Notes under the pieces: generated by a model
The model's input: only the letters and a program-made list of their open reading frames with translations
Database searches by the model: none
What the model was told of the DNA's origin: nothing
Translations under genes and position numbers: made by a program
NCBI GenBank assembly: GCA_943913325.1
Contig: CALTXP010000054.1
Span: forward strand, 1-10,813
Origin: an uncultured Anaerococcus sp.
GTDB taxonomy: Bacteria; Bacillota; Clostridia; Tissierellales; Peptoniphilaceae
Length of the DNA: 10,813 bases
Direction of reading: 5' to 3'
Part shown: positions 1-8,725 of the stretch, piece after piece
How the letters are laid out: the number at the start of each line of letters is the position of its first letter
Position numbering within the stretch: the first letter of the stretch is position 1

Positions 1-379
1 CTTCAGAAACTCCTCTAACTAAATCTGCCATTTTTTCTGGATTAAGTTTACCTGTCGCTATATAGTCTAAGAAAAATAAAGGTCTTGCACCTTGGCAAAT
101 AATATCATTTACACACATGGCAACACAATCAATTCCTACAGTGTCATGTTTATCCATTTGCATAGCAAGTTTTATTTTTGTACCAACTCCGTCAGTACCA
201 CTAATTAATACTGGATTTTCTATACCAGATAAATCTGGTGCAAAAGCACCTGCAAATCCACCTATGTTTGCAAGAACTTCTTTACCATGAGTTTTTTTTA
301 CAATTTGCTTTATAAGTTCTACTTCTTCGTATCCTTTATCCTTATCTACGCCAGCATCCTTATATGTGAGTTTTGCCAT
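1..379 (-). CDS. purM: Phosphoribosylformylglycinamidine cyclo-ligase (AIR synthetase), N-terminal part, cut by window edge
   Basis: PurM converts FGAM to aminoimidazole ribonucleotide (AIR) with ATP in the cytoplasm, the fifth step of purine synthesis. Only the first 126 residues are in the window; the rest of a protein usually near 340-350 residues lies beyond base 1. I translated it by hand. It starts MAKLTYKDAGVDKDKGYEEV and carries the family nucleotide-binding signature GTDGVGTK (residues 61-68). It then has VNDIICQGARPLFFLDYIATGK-type sequence (about 90-111), which is diagnostic of PurM as opposed to the related PurL, SelD or ThiL. The ATG (379-377) shares one base with the purE TAA stop (TAATG), and a GAGG ribosome site lies upstream inside purE, so translation is probably coupled to purE. 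The visible part shows no frameshift. Identity is near certain; the C-terminal half cannot be judged. Confidence 0.95.
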   Translation of the reverse strand, partial: MAKLTYKDAGVDKDKGYEEVELIKQIVKKTHGKEVLANIGGFAGAFAPDLSGIENPVLISGTDGVGTKIKLAMQMDKHDTVGIDCVAMCVNDIICQGARPLFFLDYIATGKLNPEKMADLVRGVSE

Positions 380-855
380 TATATTTCCTCAAGATTTTTA
401 TCATCTTCAATAACCTTATCTAACATTTCTTTTTTGTAATCATTTAATTTTTGAGATAAGTTTTCATCTGATAAAGCTAAAATTTGTATTGCTAATAAAG
501 CAGCATTGTCTCCACCGTTTAAAGCAACAGTTGCAACAGGAACTCCTTTAGGCATTTGAACCATTGATAACAAAGCATCTAAGCCTGCTGTATTGCTACT
601 TCCAACTGGTAACCCTATAACAGGTTTGATTGTCATTCCTGCCATAACTCCAGCTAAGTGAGCTGCCATTCCTGCTATTCCTATATAAACTTTTGCATCA
701 TCTTTTCCCATTGTCTCTTCTAAAACATTTAAAGCTCGGTGTGCGGATATTACTGATACTTCATAATCAATATCAAACTTTTTTAATATTTTAGTAACTT
801 TCTTTGCAATTTCAACATCTGAAGCTGAACCCATTATAACTCTAATATCTGTCAT
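379..855 (-). CDS. purE: N5-carboxyaminoimidazole ribonucleotide mutase / AIR carboxylase catalytic subunit, class I-like
   Basis: PurE forms 4-carboxy-AIR (CAIR). Bacterial class I enzymes isomerise N5-CAIR made by PurK, and class II enzymes carboxylate AIR directly with CO2. The 158-residue protein has normal family length. Visible motifs are the phosphate-binding loop MGSASD (8-13), SAHR with the expected active-site His (37-40, His39), AGMAAHLAGV (61-70) and the VQMPKGVPVATVAL segment (99-112). The C-terminal NAALLAIQIL segment matches class I PurE. By recall, the class II form has a different SAHK and GRSNALSG pattern, so class I is favoured. The motif at 61-70 has Ala where Escherichia coli has Pro (AAHLPG); I believe such variants occur in clostridia. 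The ATG lies 9 bases after the guaB stop with an AGGAGG site overlapping that stop. No purK is visible next to it. Confidence 0.96.
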   Translation of the reverse strand: MTDIRVIMGSASDVEIAKKVTKILKKFDIDYEVSVISAHRALNVLEETMGKDDAKVYIGIAGMAAHLAGVMAGMTIKPVIGLPVGSSNTAGLDALLSMVQMPKGVPVATVALNGGDNAALLAIQILALSDENLSQKLNDYKKEMLDKVIEDDKNLEEI

Positions 856-864
856 TTTTTCCTC

Positions 865-2316
865 CTATCTTTTTGTGTAATTTGGTGACTCTCTAGTAAT
901 TGTAATATCATGTGGGTGATTTTCTATTAATGAAGCTGGTGAAATTTTAATAAATTTAGCTTTTTCATAAAGTTCATTTAAGTCCTTACTTCCTACATAG
1001 CCCATACCAGATTTTAATCCACCAAGTAGTTGATAAACTACTTCTCCAACTGGCCCTTTGTAATCTACTCTACCTTCTACACCTTCTGGTACATATTTTT
1101 TAGTGTTTGTTTGGAAATATCTATCTCCAGATCCATCTTTCATCGCAGATAATGATCCCATTCCACGATATTCCTTATATTGTCTACCTTCAAAAAGAAT
1201 TGTTTCTCCAGGAGATTCTTCTGTACCTGCAAATAGGGAACCAGCCATTATAACTGATGCACCACAAGCAAGTGCTTTTGTAATATCTCCGGAATATTTA
1301 ATTCCACCATCAGCTATTACAGGTATATCGTACTTTTTAGCTTCATTAACACAATCTATTATTGCTGTTATTTGTGGTACTCCTATACCAGTTACTACAC
1401 GTGTTGTACAAATTGATCCTGGACCTATTCCTACTTTTACTGCATCTACTCCAGCATCTATTAAGTCCTTTGTAGCCTCAGCAGTTGCAACATTTCCAGC
1501 TATAACTTGTAAATCAGGATATTTTTCTTTTAAATTTCTAATAGCAGTTAATACATTTTTAGAATGTCCATGAGCAGTATCTACAGTTACTACATCTACA
1601 TTAGCTTTAACTAGGGCATCAACTCTTTGAAACATATCATTAGTAATTCCTACTGCAGCTCCAACTAAGAGTCTATTATTTTCATCTCTAGCAGAGTTTG
1701 GATATTGCTTGGATTTTTCTATATCTTTTATTGTTATAAGACCTTTTAGCTTATAATCATCATCTACTATAGGAAGCTTTTCTATCTTAGCAGATTCCAT
1801 AAGTTTTATAGCTTCATCCATTTTAATTCCTTCATAACCTACTACAAGATTTTCATTAGTCATAATCCCATTGATTTTTACATTTGGATCATCTTGAAAT
1901 CTTACATCTCTATTAGTAAGTATGCCTTGTAAGTACATATCCTTATCTACAATAGGAACACCAGATATTCTATAATTTTTCATTATATCTAAGGCATCTT
2001 GTAAAATATTATCTGGATGAAGATAGAAAGGATCTGTAATAACTCCATGTTCCGATCTTTTTACCACATCAACTTGCCTAGCTTGTTCTTCTATAGACAT
2101 GTTTTTATGAATAATACCTATACCACCTTGTCTAGCCATAGCTATTGCCATTTGACTTTCTGTAACTGTATCCATCCCTGCTGACATCATTGGTATATTT
2201 AGTCTGATTTTTTTTGTTAAGTAAGTTGATGTTTCTACTTCATTAGGTAGTACCTCAGATGGACCTGGCACTAGTAAAATATCATCAAATGTTAATGCCT
2301 CTCCTAAAAATTTCAT
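865..2316 (-). CDS. guaB: Inosine-5'-monophosphate dehydrogenase
   Basis: GuaB oxidises IMP to XMP with NAD+, the committed step to guanine nucleotides. At 483 residues it has normal bacterial length. The N-terminal barrel segment includes LTFDDILLVPG (about 8-18) and MSAGMDTVTE (about 44-53). A pair of CBS domains, the usual nucleotide-sensing insert, occupies roughly residues 93-205. The catalytic loop GPGSICTTR carries Cys303, equivalent to Cys305 of the E. coli enzyme. ADGGIKYSGD, AGSLFAGTEESPGE and the flap EGRVDYKG follow in the expected order, so the enzyme looks complete. The ATG overlaps the purDL TGA by four bases (ATGA), with an AAGGA site about 7 bases upstream. Its place between purL and purE puts the GMP branch under the same transcript as IMP synthesis; guaA is not in the window. 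Confidence 0.98.
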   Translation of the reverse strand: MKFLGEALTFDDILLVPGPSEVLPNEVETSTYLTKKIRLNIPMMSAGMDTVTESQMAIAMARQGGIGIIHKNMSIEEQARQVDVVKRSEHGVITDPFYLHPDNILQDALDIMKNYRISGVPIVDKDMYLQGILTNRDVRFQDDPNVKINGIMTNENLVVGYEGIKMDEAIKLMESAKIEKLPIVDDDYKLKGLITIKDIEKSKQYPNSARDENNRLLVGAAVGITNDMFQRVDALVKANVDVVTVDTAHGHSKNVLTAIRNLKEKYPDLQVIAGNVATAEATKDLIDAGVDAVKVGIGPGSICTTRVVTGIGVPQITAIIDCVNEAKKYDIPVIADGGIKYSGDITKALACGASVIMAGSLFAGTEESPGETILFEGRQYKEYRGMGSLSAMKDGSGDRYFQTNTKKYVPEGVEGRVDYKGPVGEVVYQLLGGLKSGMGYVGSKDLNELYEKAKFIKISPASLIENHPHDITITRESPNYTKR

Positions 2317-5300
2317 ATGTTTTCCTTTCTAAAATAATCTACTGCATTTTCAAATATCGCTTCTCTTTCTACATCATACACGTTTTTAAATAAGTTTTTA
2401 TCTATTCTTTCAGCATGACCCATTCTTCCTAGTATCTTTCCATCTTTTGAAAGAATACCCTCTATATTATAATTTGAACCATTTGGAGAAGTTTCATAAA
2501 CTGAAAAAATCTGGTCATTTTCCAAAAGATCATTTACTTTTTCTTCACTTATAATAAATCTACCTTCTCCATGAGATATTGGTATTCTATAAGTTTTATC
2601 TAAGTCTACTCCAGCTGTCCACGGACTATTGTTTGTAAGTGTTCTCGTATTTACAAAAGTAGCTATATGACGTGAGCTAGTATTGTTCGTAAGTGTAGGA
2701 TCGTCTTCTTCTGGTATAAGTACTTCTCCATATGGTAATAACCCTGTTTTTACTAAAGCTTGGAAGCCATTACATATACCTAGTATTAATCCATCATTTT
2801 CATTTAGTAAATAATCAATTGCTTTAGAAATTTTCTCATTACGAATGATATTTGCTAAAAATTTAGCCGATCCATCTGGCTCATCTCCTAAGGAGAATCC
2901 ACCAGGTATAGCAAATATTTGAGATTTTCTAAGTTCATCTTCTAAAAGATCTATAGACTCATTAATATCTTCTTCACTTTGATTTCTAAATACAAATATA
3001 TTTGTATCAGCACCAGCTCTTCTAAAAGCTTCTTGAGTATCCCATTCACAATTAGTTCCTGGTGCAGCTAATATTAGGACTCTTGGTTTTTCTACTATAT
3101 TTTTTGATTTAAGTCTTCTAGTTACTTTGTTATTTTTTAATTCTTGATATTTTATTTCTTTATAGCCAGGAAAAATTTCATCTAAACTATGGATATATGA
3201 ATCATATAGTCTATCTTTCTCTAATTTTTCTCCATTAACTATAATATCTTCACTAAAGCTTCCTATATTTTCAATATAATCACGATTATTTTTATATTCA
3301 ACAACAAATGAACCATACATTGGATTATATAAGTTATCATATTCTAAAGTAAATCCTGTATTTCCAATAGCTTGTTCATATATATTTGCCAATAATCCTT
3401 TTCTATCAAGGGCAATGGCTGATATTATATTACCATCTCTAATGTCAGCTATAATATTATTATAATTTTCTTCTAGTTTATCTAAATCTATAGTTCCATC
3501 TTTCTTATAATCAACTCTTATAAGGCCAAGCTTGCCTTCACCTTTTAAGTCATTAGTAATTATGTTCTCAACATCTTCAGTAGTTACTGCAAAGGATATT
3601 AATGTAGGTGGAACCTTTATATCCTCAAAAGTACCACTCATGCTATCTTTACCGCCTATAGGTGGCAAACTAAAATGATTTGTCACTTCAAAGGCTCCTA
3701 TTAAAGATTTTAATGGTTTTGACCAAGCTTTACTATTATCCATCTTCTCATAGAACTCTTGGAAAGATAATCTAATCTGATCTAAGTCTGATCCTATAGC
3801 AACTAATTTAGATATTGATTCTATAACTGCATAATATCCACCTAAATACTGACTTTGACTGGATAAATTTGGATCAAATCCATAACTCATTAAAGAAGCC
3901 GTATTTGAAATTCCTTCATCAACTGGTATTCTTGCAGCCATTACCTGAGCTGGATTTAAAAGTTTATGCCCTCCTAATGGATTTAAAACAGTATTTCTAC
4001 CAACTGATGCATCAAAGATCTCTATTAGATTTCTTTTTGATGCTATATCAAGGCTAGATACTTCTTCATAGAATTTATTTGGATCATCATCTTTTGATGT
4101 AAGAAGTTCTGGGACAGATTCACTTACCACGTCCACATTTTCATATCTATCTGCACCATTAGTATTAATAAATTCATAAGAAAGCTTTGCAATAACTTCA
4201 TTATTATAATACATAGTCATTGTATTATCATCAGTTACCTCAGCAACTTGTGTAGCTTCTAAGTTTTCTTTCTTGGCAAGTTTCATAAATAGATCTTTAT
4301 CGTCTTTATCTATTACAACTGCCATTCTTTCTTGAGATTCAGAAATTGCAATCTCAAATGGTTTAAGTCCTTGATATTTTAATGGAACTTTGTCTAAATG
4401 AATATCAATACCATCAGCAAGCTCACCTATTGCAACTGCAACTCCTCCAGCACCGAAGTCGTTACATTTTTTTATAAGCTTAGCAGCCTTAGGATTTCTA
4501 AATAATCTTTGAATCTTACGTTCTTCTGGTGCATTACCTTTTTGAACTTGAGCTGATTCTGTTTGTATAGAAGTTACTTTGTGGGATTTTGATGATCCTG
4601 TTGCACCTCCTATACCATCTCTACCAGTCTTTCCTCCAAGAAGTATTACAATGTCAGCTTCTTTAGGATCAATCCTTTTTACATTTTCTGCAGGTGCTGC
4701 TGCAATAACTGCTCCACATTCCATTCTCTTGGCTTTGTAGCCTTCATGGTAAAATTCATCTATAAGACCAGTAGCAAGTCCTATTTGATTACCATAAGAA
4801 GAATATCCATGAGCAGCTTCATTAGTAATTTTGGATTGAGCAAGTTTTCCTCTTAATGTGTCCTTATAATCCTCTTTTATATTAGCTGCCCCAGATAATC
4901 TCATAGCTTGGTATACATAGGCTCTTCCGGAAAGTGGATCTCTGATTGCTCCACCTAAGCATGTTGATGCACCTCCAAAAGGTTCAATTTCTGTAGGGTG
5001 ATTATGAGTTTCATTTTTAAACATTAGTAAATAGTCTTCTAGAGATTCTTTTCCATCTTTAAGAACCCTAACTTTTGTATAAATGGAGCAAGCATTAATC
5101 TCACTAGAAACTTCTAAGTCATCAAAGTTATCATTTTTTCTCATATACTTAGAAAGAATAGTACCAAAACTCATCAAATTTATTGGCTTTTTAATATCTA
5201 AAGCCCTTCTCATCTGTAGATACTTTTCAAATGAATCTCTTATAGCTTCATCTAAGAGCGTTGCAATATCAAATTCTATATCTAAGAAAGTATTAAATGT

Positions 5301-7208
5301 TGTATGTCTACAGTGATCTGACCAATAAGTATCTAGAATTTTTATCTCAGTTTCATTAGGATCTCGATTTTCCTTTTTGAAATAATCTCTAACTAATTTG
5401 ATATCATCAAGGCTCATTGCCATAGAATTTTCTTCCAAAAAATCTCTTAATTGATCATCATTATATTCTCTAAAGTTATCGAAAATTACATTTTCTAGAT
5501 TTTTATTATTATTAACTTTTAATGTAGTTGGTATTCCTATAAGACTAACTTGTTGGGAATCTACTGGATTTATTAAAAAGTCTTCTATCTTTTCTATATC
5601 ATAATCTTTAACGCCCGATAATTCATAAACAGTAGAAGCCTTAACTGCTAATTCACTATCTTCTATTATTAAAAGAGATGCATCTATAACACCTTTTTCT
5701 CTAGGATTAAATTGCCCTGGCAAGTATTGACTTACAATAGTTTTCTTAAAAGATTCTTGTAAGTTGATAGCTTCATCAAAAGCATATACTTCATCTATTG
5801 GAGCTTCTGATAAAACTGTATATAAGATTTTTTTAAGATTATCATCACTAGTTTCAATATCATATCTGTTATATATCTTTATATCTTCTAGATCTATATC
5901 TAATGTATTTTTTATTTTTGTTTTAAGATTAGCTGATTGAAAATCAAATTGATCTTTGCGTTTTACATAGACTCTCTTAACTGATGGGCCTATATCCGTT
6001 CTATAATATTTATTCTCAAAATTCACTTTATTAGCATCTTTATAAACTTCTTTAATTGCTTGATCAAAATTATCAGATGTAGAAACTATATTTAATACTC
6101 TACCAGCAGACGTTAATAACTTTCCATTTTCTTTCTTAGTACCTGCATGATAAATAGTTGAATTGATTTTATCCTCAATACTTATTTCTTTATTAGATTC
6201 ATAGCTTTGTGGATATCCATCAGATGCTAATACCAAGCAAACCGCTTTTTTATCATTTACTTTAAGATCAATGTTTTTAAGATTTTTTTCTGAAGTTGCC
6301 ACTAATAATTCTAATAGATCATTATCTATAAGTTCTAAAACAACTTGTGTTTCTGGATCTCCAAACCTAACATTAAATTCTAATACATAGATACCAGATT
6401 CATTTATCATAAAGCCTATGAACAAAATACCTCTATAATCTATGGACTCTTCATTAAATCCATGAATGATTTTTGGAAGTATATCTTTTTCTATTTGGCT
6501 TTTATAAGCTTCAGCTTCTAAATTTGGAGAATAACTTCCCATACCACCTGTATTTGGTCCAAAATCTCTATCATAAATTCTTTTATGGTCTTTACTAGTT
6601 GGAAGTGGAATTATAGTTTCTGAATCTGTTAAGCAAAGTAGACTCATTTCAAAGCCATCAATATATTCTTCTATAACTACTTTTTTATCTTTTGCAAAGA
6701 TATCATCTATAAATTTAGTAATTTCTTCCTTATTTTGAGCTATATATACACCCTTACCTGCTGCCAGACCATCTCTTTTTAAAACGACTTTACTATTTCT
6801 TTCTAAAAGATCTTTTGCGAAGTTAATAGCTTTATCTTTATCATCTGTTTTTAGATAAGGAGCTGTATTTATATCATATTTATTTAAGAATTCTTTAGTA
6901 AATCCCTTACTTGATTCAAATCTTGATGAACTTTTGTTTACACCAAATATTTTAAGATCATTTTTTTTAAATTCATCTACTATACCTTGACATAAAGGTA
7001 ACTCTGGACCAACTATAGTAAAATCTATATTTTTATCTTTAGCGAAATCTACTAATTTATCAATTTGATCTACTTTAATGTCAACATTTTCACCTATATC
7101 GGAAGTTCCCCCATTACCTGGAGCAAAATAGATTTTTCTACCTTCATCTACAATCTTCTTACCTAGAGCGTGCTCACGAGCTCCTGAGCCAATAATTAAT
7201 ATATTCAC
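2313..7208 (-). CDS. purD-purL: Fused phosphoribosylamine-glycine ligase (GARS) and phosphoribosylformylglycinamidine synthase
   Basis: A single 1631-residue ORF joins two enzymes of the pathway. Residues 1-409 are PurD (ATP-grasp, makes GAR): GSGAREHAL (7-15), LKRDGLAAGKG (143-153), DRDFGPNTGGMGSYSP and EFNVRFGDPETQ (277-288). Residues about 410-1631 are the long, single-chain PurL (makes FGAM using glutamine and ATP). They comprise a PurS-like N-terminal domain, DTYWSDHCRHTTF (626-638), ETHNHPTEIEPFGG (733-746), DFGAGGVAVAIGELADG and PPIGGKDSMSGTF, then a class I glutaminase from about 1375 with Cys1479 (GICNGFQ), His1546 and Glu1548 (SHGEGRF). Both halves look complete: PurD usually has 410-430 residues and this PurL type 1220-1300. 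PurD ends at YRTDIG and PurL begins at VKRVYVKRK, so there is almost no linker and no ribosome site at the join. The start is GTG, chosen because MNILIIGSGAREHAL is the usual PurD N-terminus. The partner step between the two activities, PurN, is a separate gene upstream. Confidence 0.95.
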   Translation of the reverse strand: MNILIIGSGAREHALGKKIVDEGRKIYFAPGNGGTSDIGENVDIKVDQIDKLVDFAKDKNIDFTIVGPELPLCQGIVDEFKKNDLKIFGVNKSSSRFESSKGFTKEFLNKYDINTAPYLKTDDKDKAINFAKDLLERNSKVVLKRDGLAAGKGVYIAQNKEEITKFIDDIFAKDKKVVIEEYIDGFEMSLLCLTDSETIIPLPTSKDHKRIYDRDFGPNTGGMGSYSPNLEAEAYKSQIEKDILPKIIHGFNEESIDYRGILFIGFMINESGIYVLEFNVRFGDPETQVVLELIDNDLLELLVATSEKNLKNIDLKVNDKKAVCLVLASDGYPQSYESNKEISIEDKINSTIYHAGTKKENGKLLTSAGRVLNIVSTSDNFDQAIKEVYKDANKVNFENKYYRTDIGPSVKRVYVKRKDQFDFQSANLKTKIKNTLDIDLEDIKIYNRYDIETSDDNLKKILYTVLSEAPIDEVYAFDEAINLQESFKKTIVSQYLPGQFNPREKGVIDASLLIIEDSELAVKASTVYELSGVKDYDIEKIEDFLINPVDSQQVSLIGIPTTLKVNNNKNLENVIFDNFREYNDDQLRDFLEENSMAMSLDDIKLVRDYFKKENRDPNETEIKILDTYWSDHCRHTTFNTFLDIEFDIATLLDEAIRDSFEKYLQMRRALDIKKPINLMSFGTILSKYMRKNDNFDDLEVSSEINACSIYTKVRVLKDGKESLEDYLLMFKNETHNHPTEIEPFGGASTCLGGAIRDPLSGRAYVYQAMRLSGAANIKEDYKDTLRGKLAQSKITNEAAHGYSSYGNQIGLATGLIDEFYHEGYKAKRMECGAVIAAAPAENVKRIDPKEADIVILLGGKTGRDGIGGATGSSKSHKVTSIQTESAQVQKGNAPEERKIQRLFRNPKAAKLIKKCNDFGAGGVAVAIGELADGIDIHLDKVPLKYQGLKPFEIAISESQERMAVVIDKDDKDLFMKLAKKENLEATQVAEVTDDNTMTMYYNNEVIAKLSYEFINTNGADRYENVDVVSESVPELLTSKDDDPNKFYEEVSSLDIASKRNLIEIFDASVGRNTVLNPLGGHKLLNPAQVMAARIPVDEGISNTASLMSYGFDPNLSSQSQYLGGYYAVIESISKLVAIGSDLDQIRLSFQEFYEKMDNSKAWSKPLKSLIGAFEVTNHFSLPPIGGKDSMSGTFEDIKVPPTLISFAVTTEDVENIITNDLKGEGKLGLIRVDYKKDGTIDLDKLEENYNNIIADIRDGNIISAIALDRKGLLANIYEQAIGNTGFTLEYDNLYNPMYGSFVVEYKNNRDYIENIGSFSEDIIVNGEKLEKDRLYDSYIHSLDEIFPGYKEIKYQELKNNKVTRRLKSKNIVEKPRVLILAAPGTNCEWDTQEAFRRAGADTNIFVFRNQSEEDINESIDLLEDELRKSQIFAIPGGFSLGDEPDGSAKFLANIIRNEKISKAIDYLLNENDGLILGICNGFQALVKTGLLPYGEVLIPEEDDPTLTNNTSSRHIATFVNTRTLTNNSPWTAGVDLDKTYRIPISHGEGRFIISEEKVNDLLENDQIFSVYETSPNGSNYNIEGILSKDGKILGRMGHAERIDKNLFKNVYDVEREAIFENAVDYFRKENI
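5976..5987 (-). other. PurD/PurL fusion point (codons 408-411, Pro-Ser-Val-Lys)
   Basis: The PurD C-terminal signature ...RTDIG ends at residue 407 and the PurL N-terminal strand VKRVYVKRK starts at 410, so the domains abut. The reading frame is continuous: CCA TCA GTT AAG. No Shine-Dalgarno-like sequence lies before this point, so PurL is unlikely to be translated separately from here. The other two frames hold a TAA (GTTAAG) and an ATG (TCTATG) within about 15 bases. These could be remnants of an old gene boundary or chance in AT-rich DNA. Confidence 0.8.
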
Positions 7209-7213
7209 TAATA

Positions 7214-7221
7214 CTCTCCTT
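7214..7221 (-). promoter_or_regulatory. Ribosome binding site fixing the GTG start of purD-purL
   Basis: AAGGAGAG on the minus strand, ending 5 bases before the GTG at 7208-7206 (7 bases counted from AGGAG). It overlaps the purH TAA stop (7222-7220). With the conserved N-terminus MNILIIGSG directly after it, this supports GTG as the start. Confidence 0.85.
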
Positions 7222-8725
7222 AATGTTTAAAGTGACGAGACTTACTAAATACCATGCTCATGTTATATTCATTACATTTATCAATAGAATCTTTATCTCT
7301 TATGGATCCGCCTGGCTCTATTATTGAGCTTATTCCCATATCATGAGCAAGTTCTACAGTATCTGAAAAAGGGAAAAAAGCATCTGAACCTAACACAGCG
7401 TCAGTAAAATCTCTTTCTTTAAAATGATCTCTTATAGATTCAAGTGCCCATACTCTTGATTGTTGGCCAGCGCCACATCCTAATGTTTTCATATCTTTTG
7501 CAACTACAATAGCATTTGATTTTACATATTTTACAACTTTCTGAGCAAATAATAAATCTTTAATTTCTGCTTCACTTGGCTTTTTATCAGTTACAATTTC
7601 AACTTCGTCTTTGCCAAAATCTTTGCCTTGGATTAAAACCTTTCCATTTAGATATCTAATCTCTTCTTTAACTGATTCATTATCAAAATCAACTTTTACG
7701 AGTCTTACATTTTTCTTTTGTGTTAATATTTCTAAAGCTTCATCAGTAAAATCACTAGCTGCAATTATCTCTAAGAAAATTTCATGCATTTTGCTAGCTG
7801 TTTTTCCATCAACAATTCCATTTACTGCAACAATACCTCCAAATATTGATTGGCTATCACATTCGAAAGCCTTAGTGTATGAATCATATATATCAGAACC
7901 AATAGCTACACCACATGGAGATTGATGCTTTAGAGCCACAACTGCTTTTTCTCCCAATTCTTGAGCTAATTCTAAGGCTGGGTTTAGATCATTATAGTTA
8001 TTATAGCTCATTTCCTTTCCATGGATCACTTCTATATTTTCCATAAGACCTTCTACAAATGGATCGTTATAAAGTGCTGCATCTTGCCCTGGATTTTCTC
8101 CATATCTTAAATCACTTTCTTTTTCAAAACCGTAAGTTTTATACTTGCCCTCTTTGCCTGTTAATTTTGAAAAATACCTAGCAATAACAGAATCATAAAA
8201 TGCTGTAAGATTATAAGCTTTCATAGCTAATTGTTGTCTATATGAAATATCTATATTATCATTTTTAAGTCTATCTAATAGTTCATCATAATCAGCTGGG
8301 TCTGTTACAATTAGAACATCTTTATGATTCTTAGCTGCAGATCTTACCATAGAAGGGCCACCTATATCTATATTTTCTATAATATCCTCAGGATCACCTT
8401 TTTCTAAAGCTTTTTGGAATTCATAAAGATTTACAACAACTATATCAATTGGTTTTATATTATGTTCTTTTACTGTTTTTACATGATTTTCGCTATCTCT
8501 TTTATAAAGAATACCTCCATGAACGTATGGAGAAAGTGTCTTTACTCTACCTTCTAAAATTTCAGGAAAATTTGTTATTTCATCTATTTCAATAGCTTCT
8601 ATTCCTGCATCACTTATTTTTTTATATGTACCACCTGTTGATACTATTTCTATTCCTAAATCTTTAAATCCTTTAGCTAATTCTTCTATACCTGTCTTAT
8701 CTGTAACTGATATCAATGCGCGCAC
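7220..8725 (-). CDS. purH: Bifunctional AICAR transformylase / IMP cyclohydrolase
   Basis: PurH carries out the last two steps to IMP: it formylates AICAR with 10-formyl-tetrahydrofolate and closes the ring. The 501-residue length fits the family (about 510). The N-terminal cyclohydrolase (MGS-like) domain shows RALISVTDKTG (2-12), STGGT (29-33), GRVKTLSPYVHGG (59-71) and IGGPSMVRSAAKNH (121-134). The C-terminal transformylase domain has the catalytic Lys266-His267 pair in KHQSPCG. It also has GAGQQSRVWA and a terminal block running from GSDAFFPFSDTVELA to the RHFKH end. The Ser in KHQSPCG replaces a common bacterial Asn, but Ser is found there in animal enzymes. The start is GTG, which shares one base with the purN TAG stop (TAGTG). 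The protein begins exactly at the conserved RALISV block, so a later start is unlikely. Confidence 0.98.
   Translation of the reverse strand: MRALISVTDKTGIEELAKGFKDLGIEIVSTGGTYKKISDAGIEAIEIDEITNFPEILEGRVKTLSPYVHGGILYKRDSENHVKTVKEHNIKPIDIVVVNLYEFQKALEKGDPEDIIENIDIGGPSMVRSAAKNHKDVLIVTDPADYDELLDRLKNDNIDISYRQQLAMKAYNLTAFYDSVIARYFSKLTGKEGKYKTYGFEKESDLRYGENPGQDAALYNDPFVEGLMENIEVIHGKEMSYNNYNDLNPALELAQELGEKAVVALKHQSPCGVAIGSDIYDSYTKAFECDSQSIFGGIVAVNGIVDGKTASKMHEIFLEIIAASDFTDEALEILTQKKNVRLVKVDFDNESVKEEIRYLNGKVLIQGKDFGKDEVEIVTDKKPSEAEIKDLLFAQKVVKYVKSNAIVVAKDMKTLGCGAGQQSRVWALESIRDHFKERDFTDAVLGSDAFFPFSDTVELAHDMGISSIIEPGGSIRDKDSIDKCNEYNMSMVFSKSRHFKH

Noticed and set aside
1103..1573. Plus-strand ORF of 156 codons inside guaB
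   Set aside because: It is the antisense shadow of guaB, has no recognisable motif, and the minus-strand reading has full IMPDH motifs.
2313..7208. Loss of the PurL glutaminase similar to that in PurF
   Set aside because: Cys1479, His1546 and Glu1548 are all present in normal contexts, so PurL appears glutamine-competent.
7611..7925. Plus-strand ORFs antisense to purH, and similar ones at 3869-4057, 5083-5316 and 8951-9184
   Set aside because: All lie within strongly supported minus-strand genes, encode low-complexity unfamiliar peptides, and have no supporting context.
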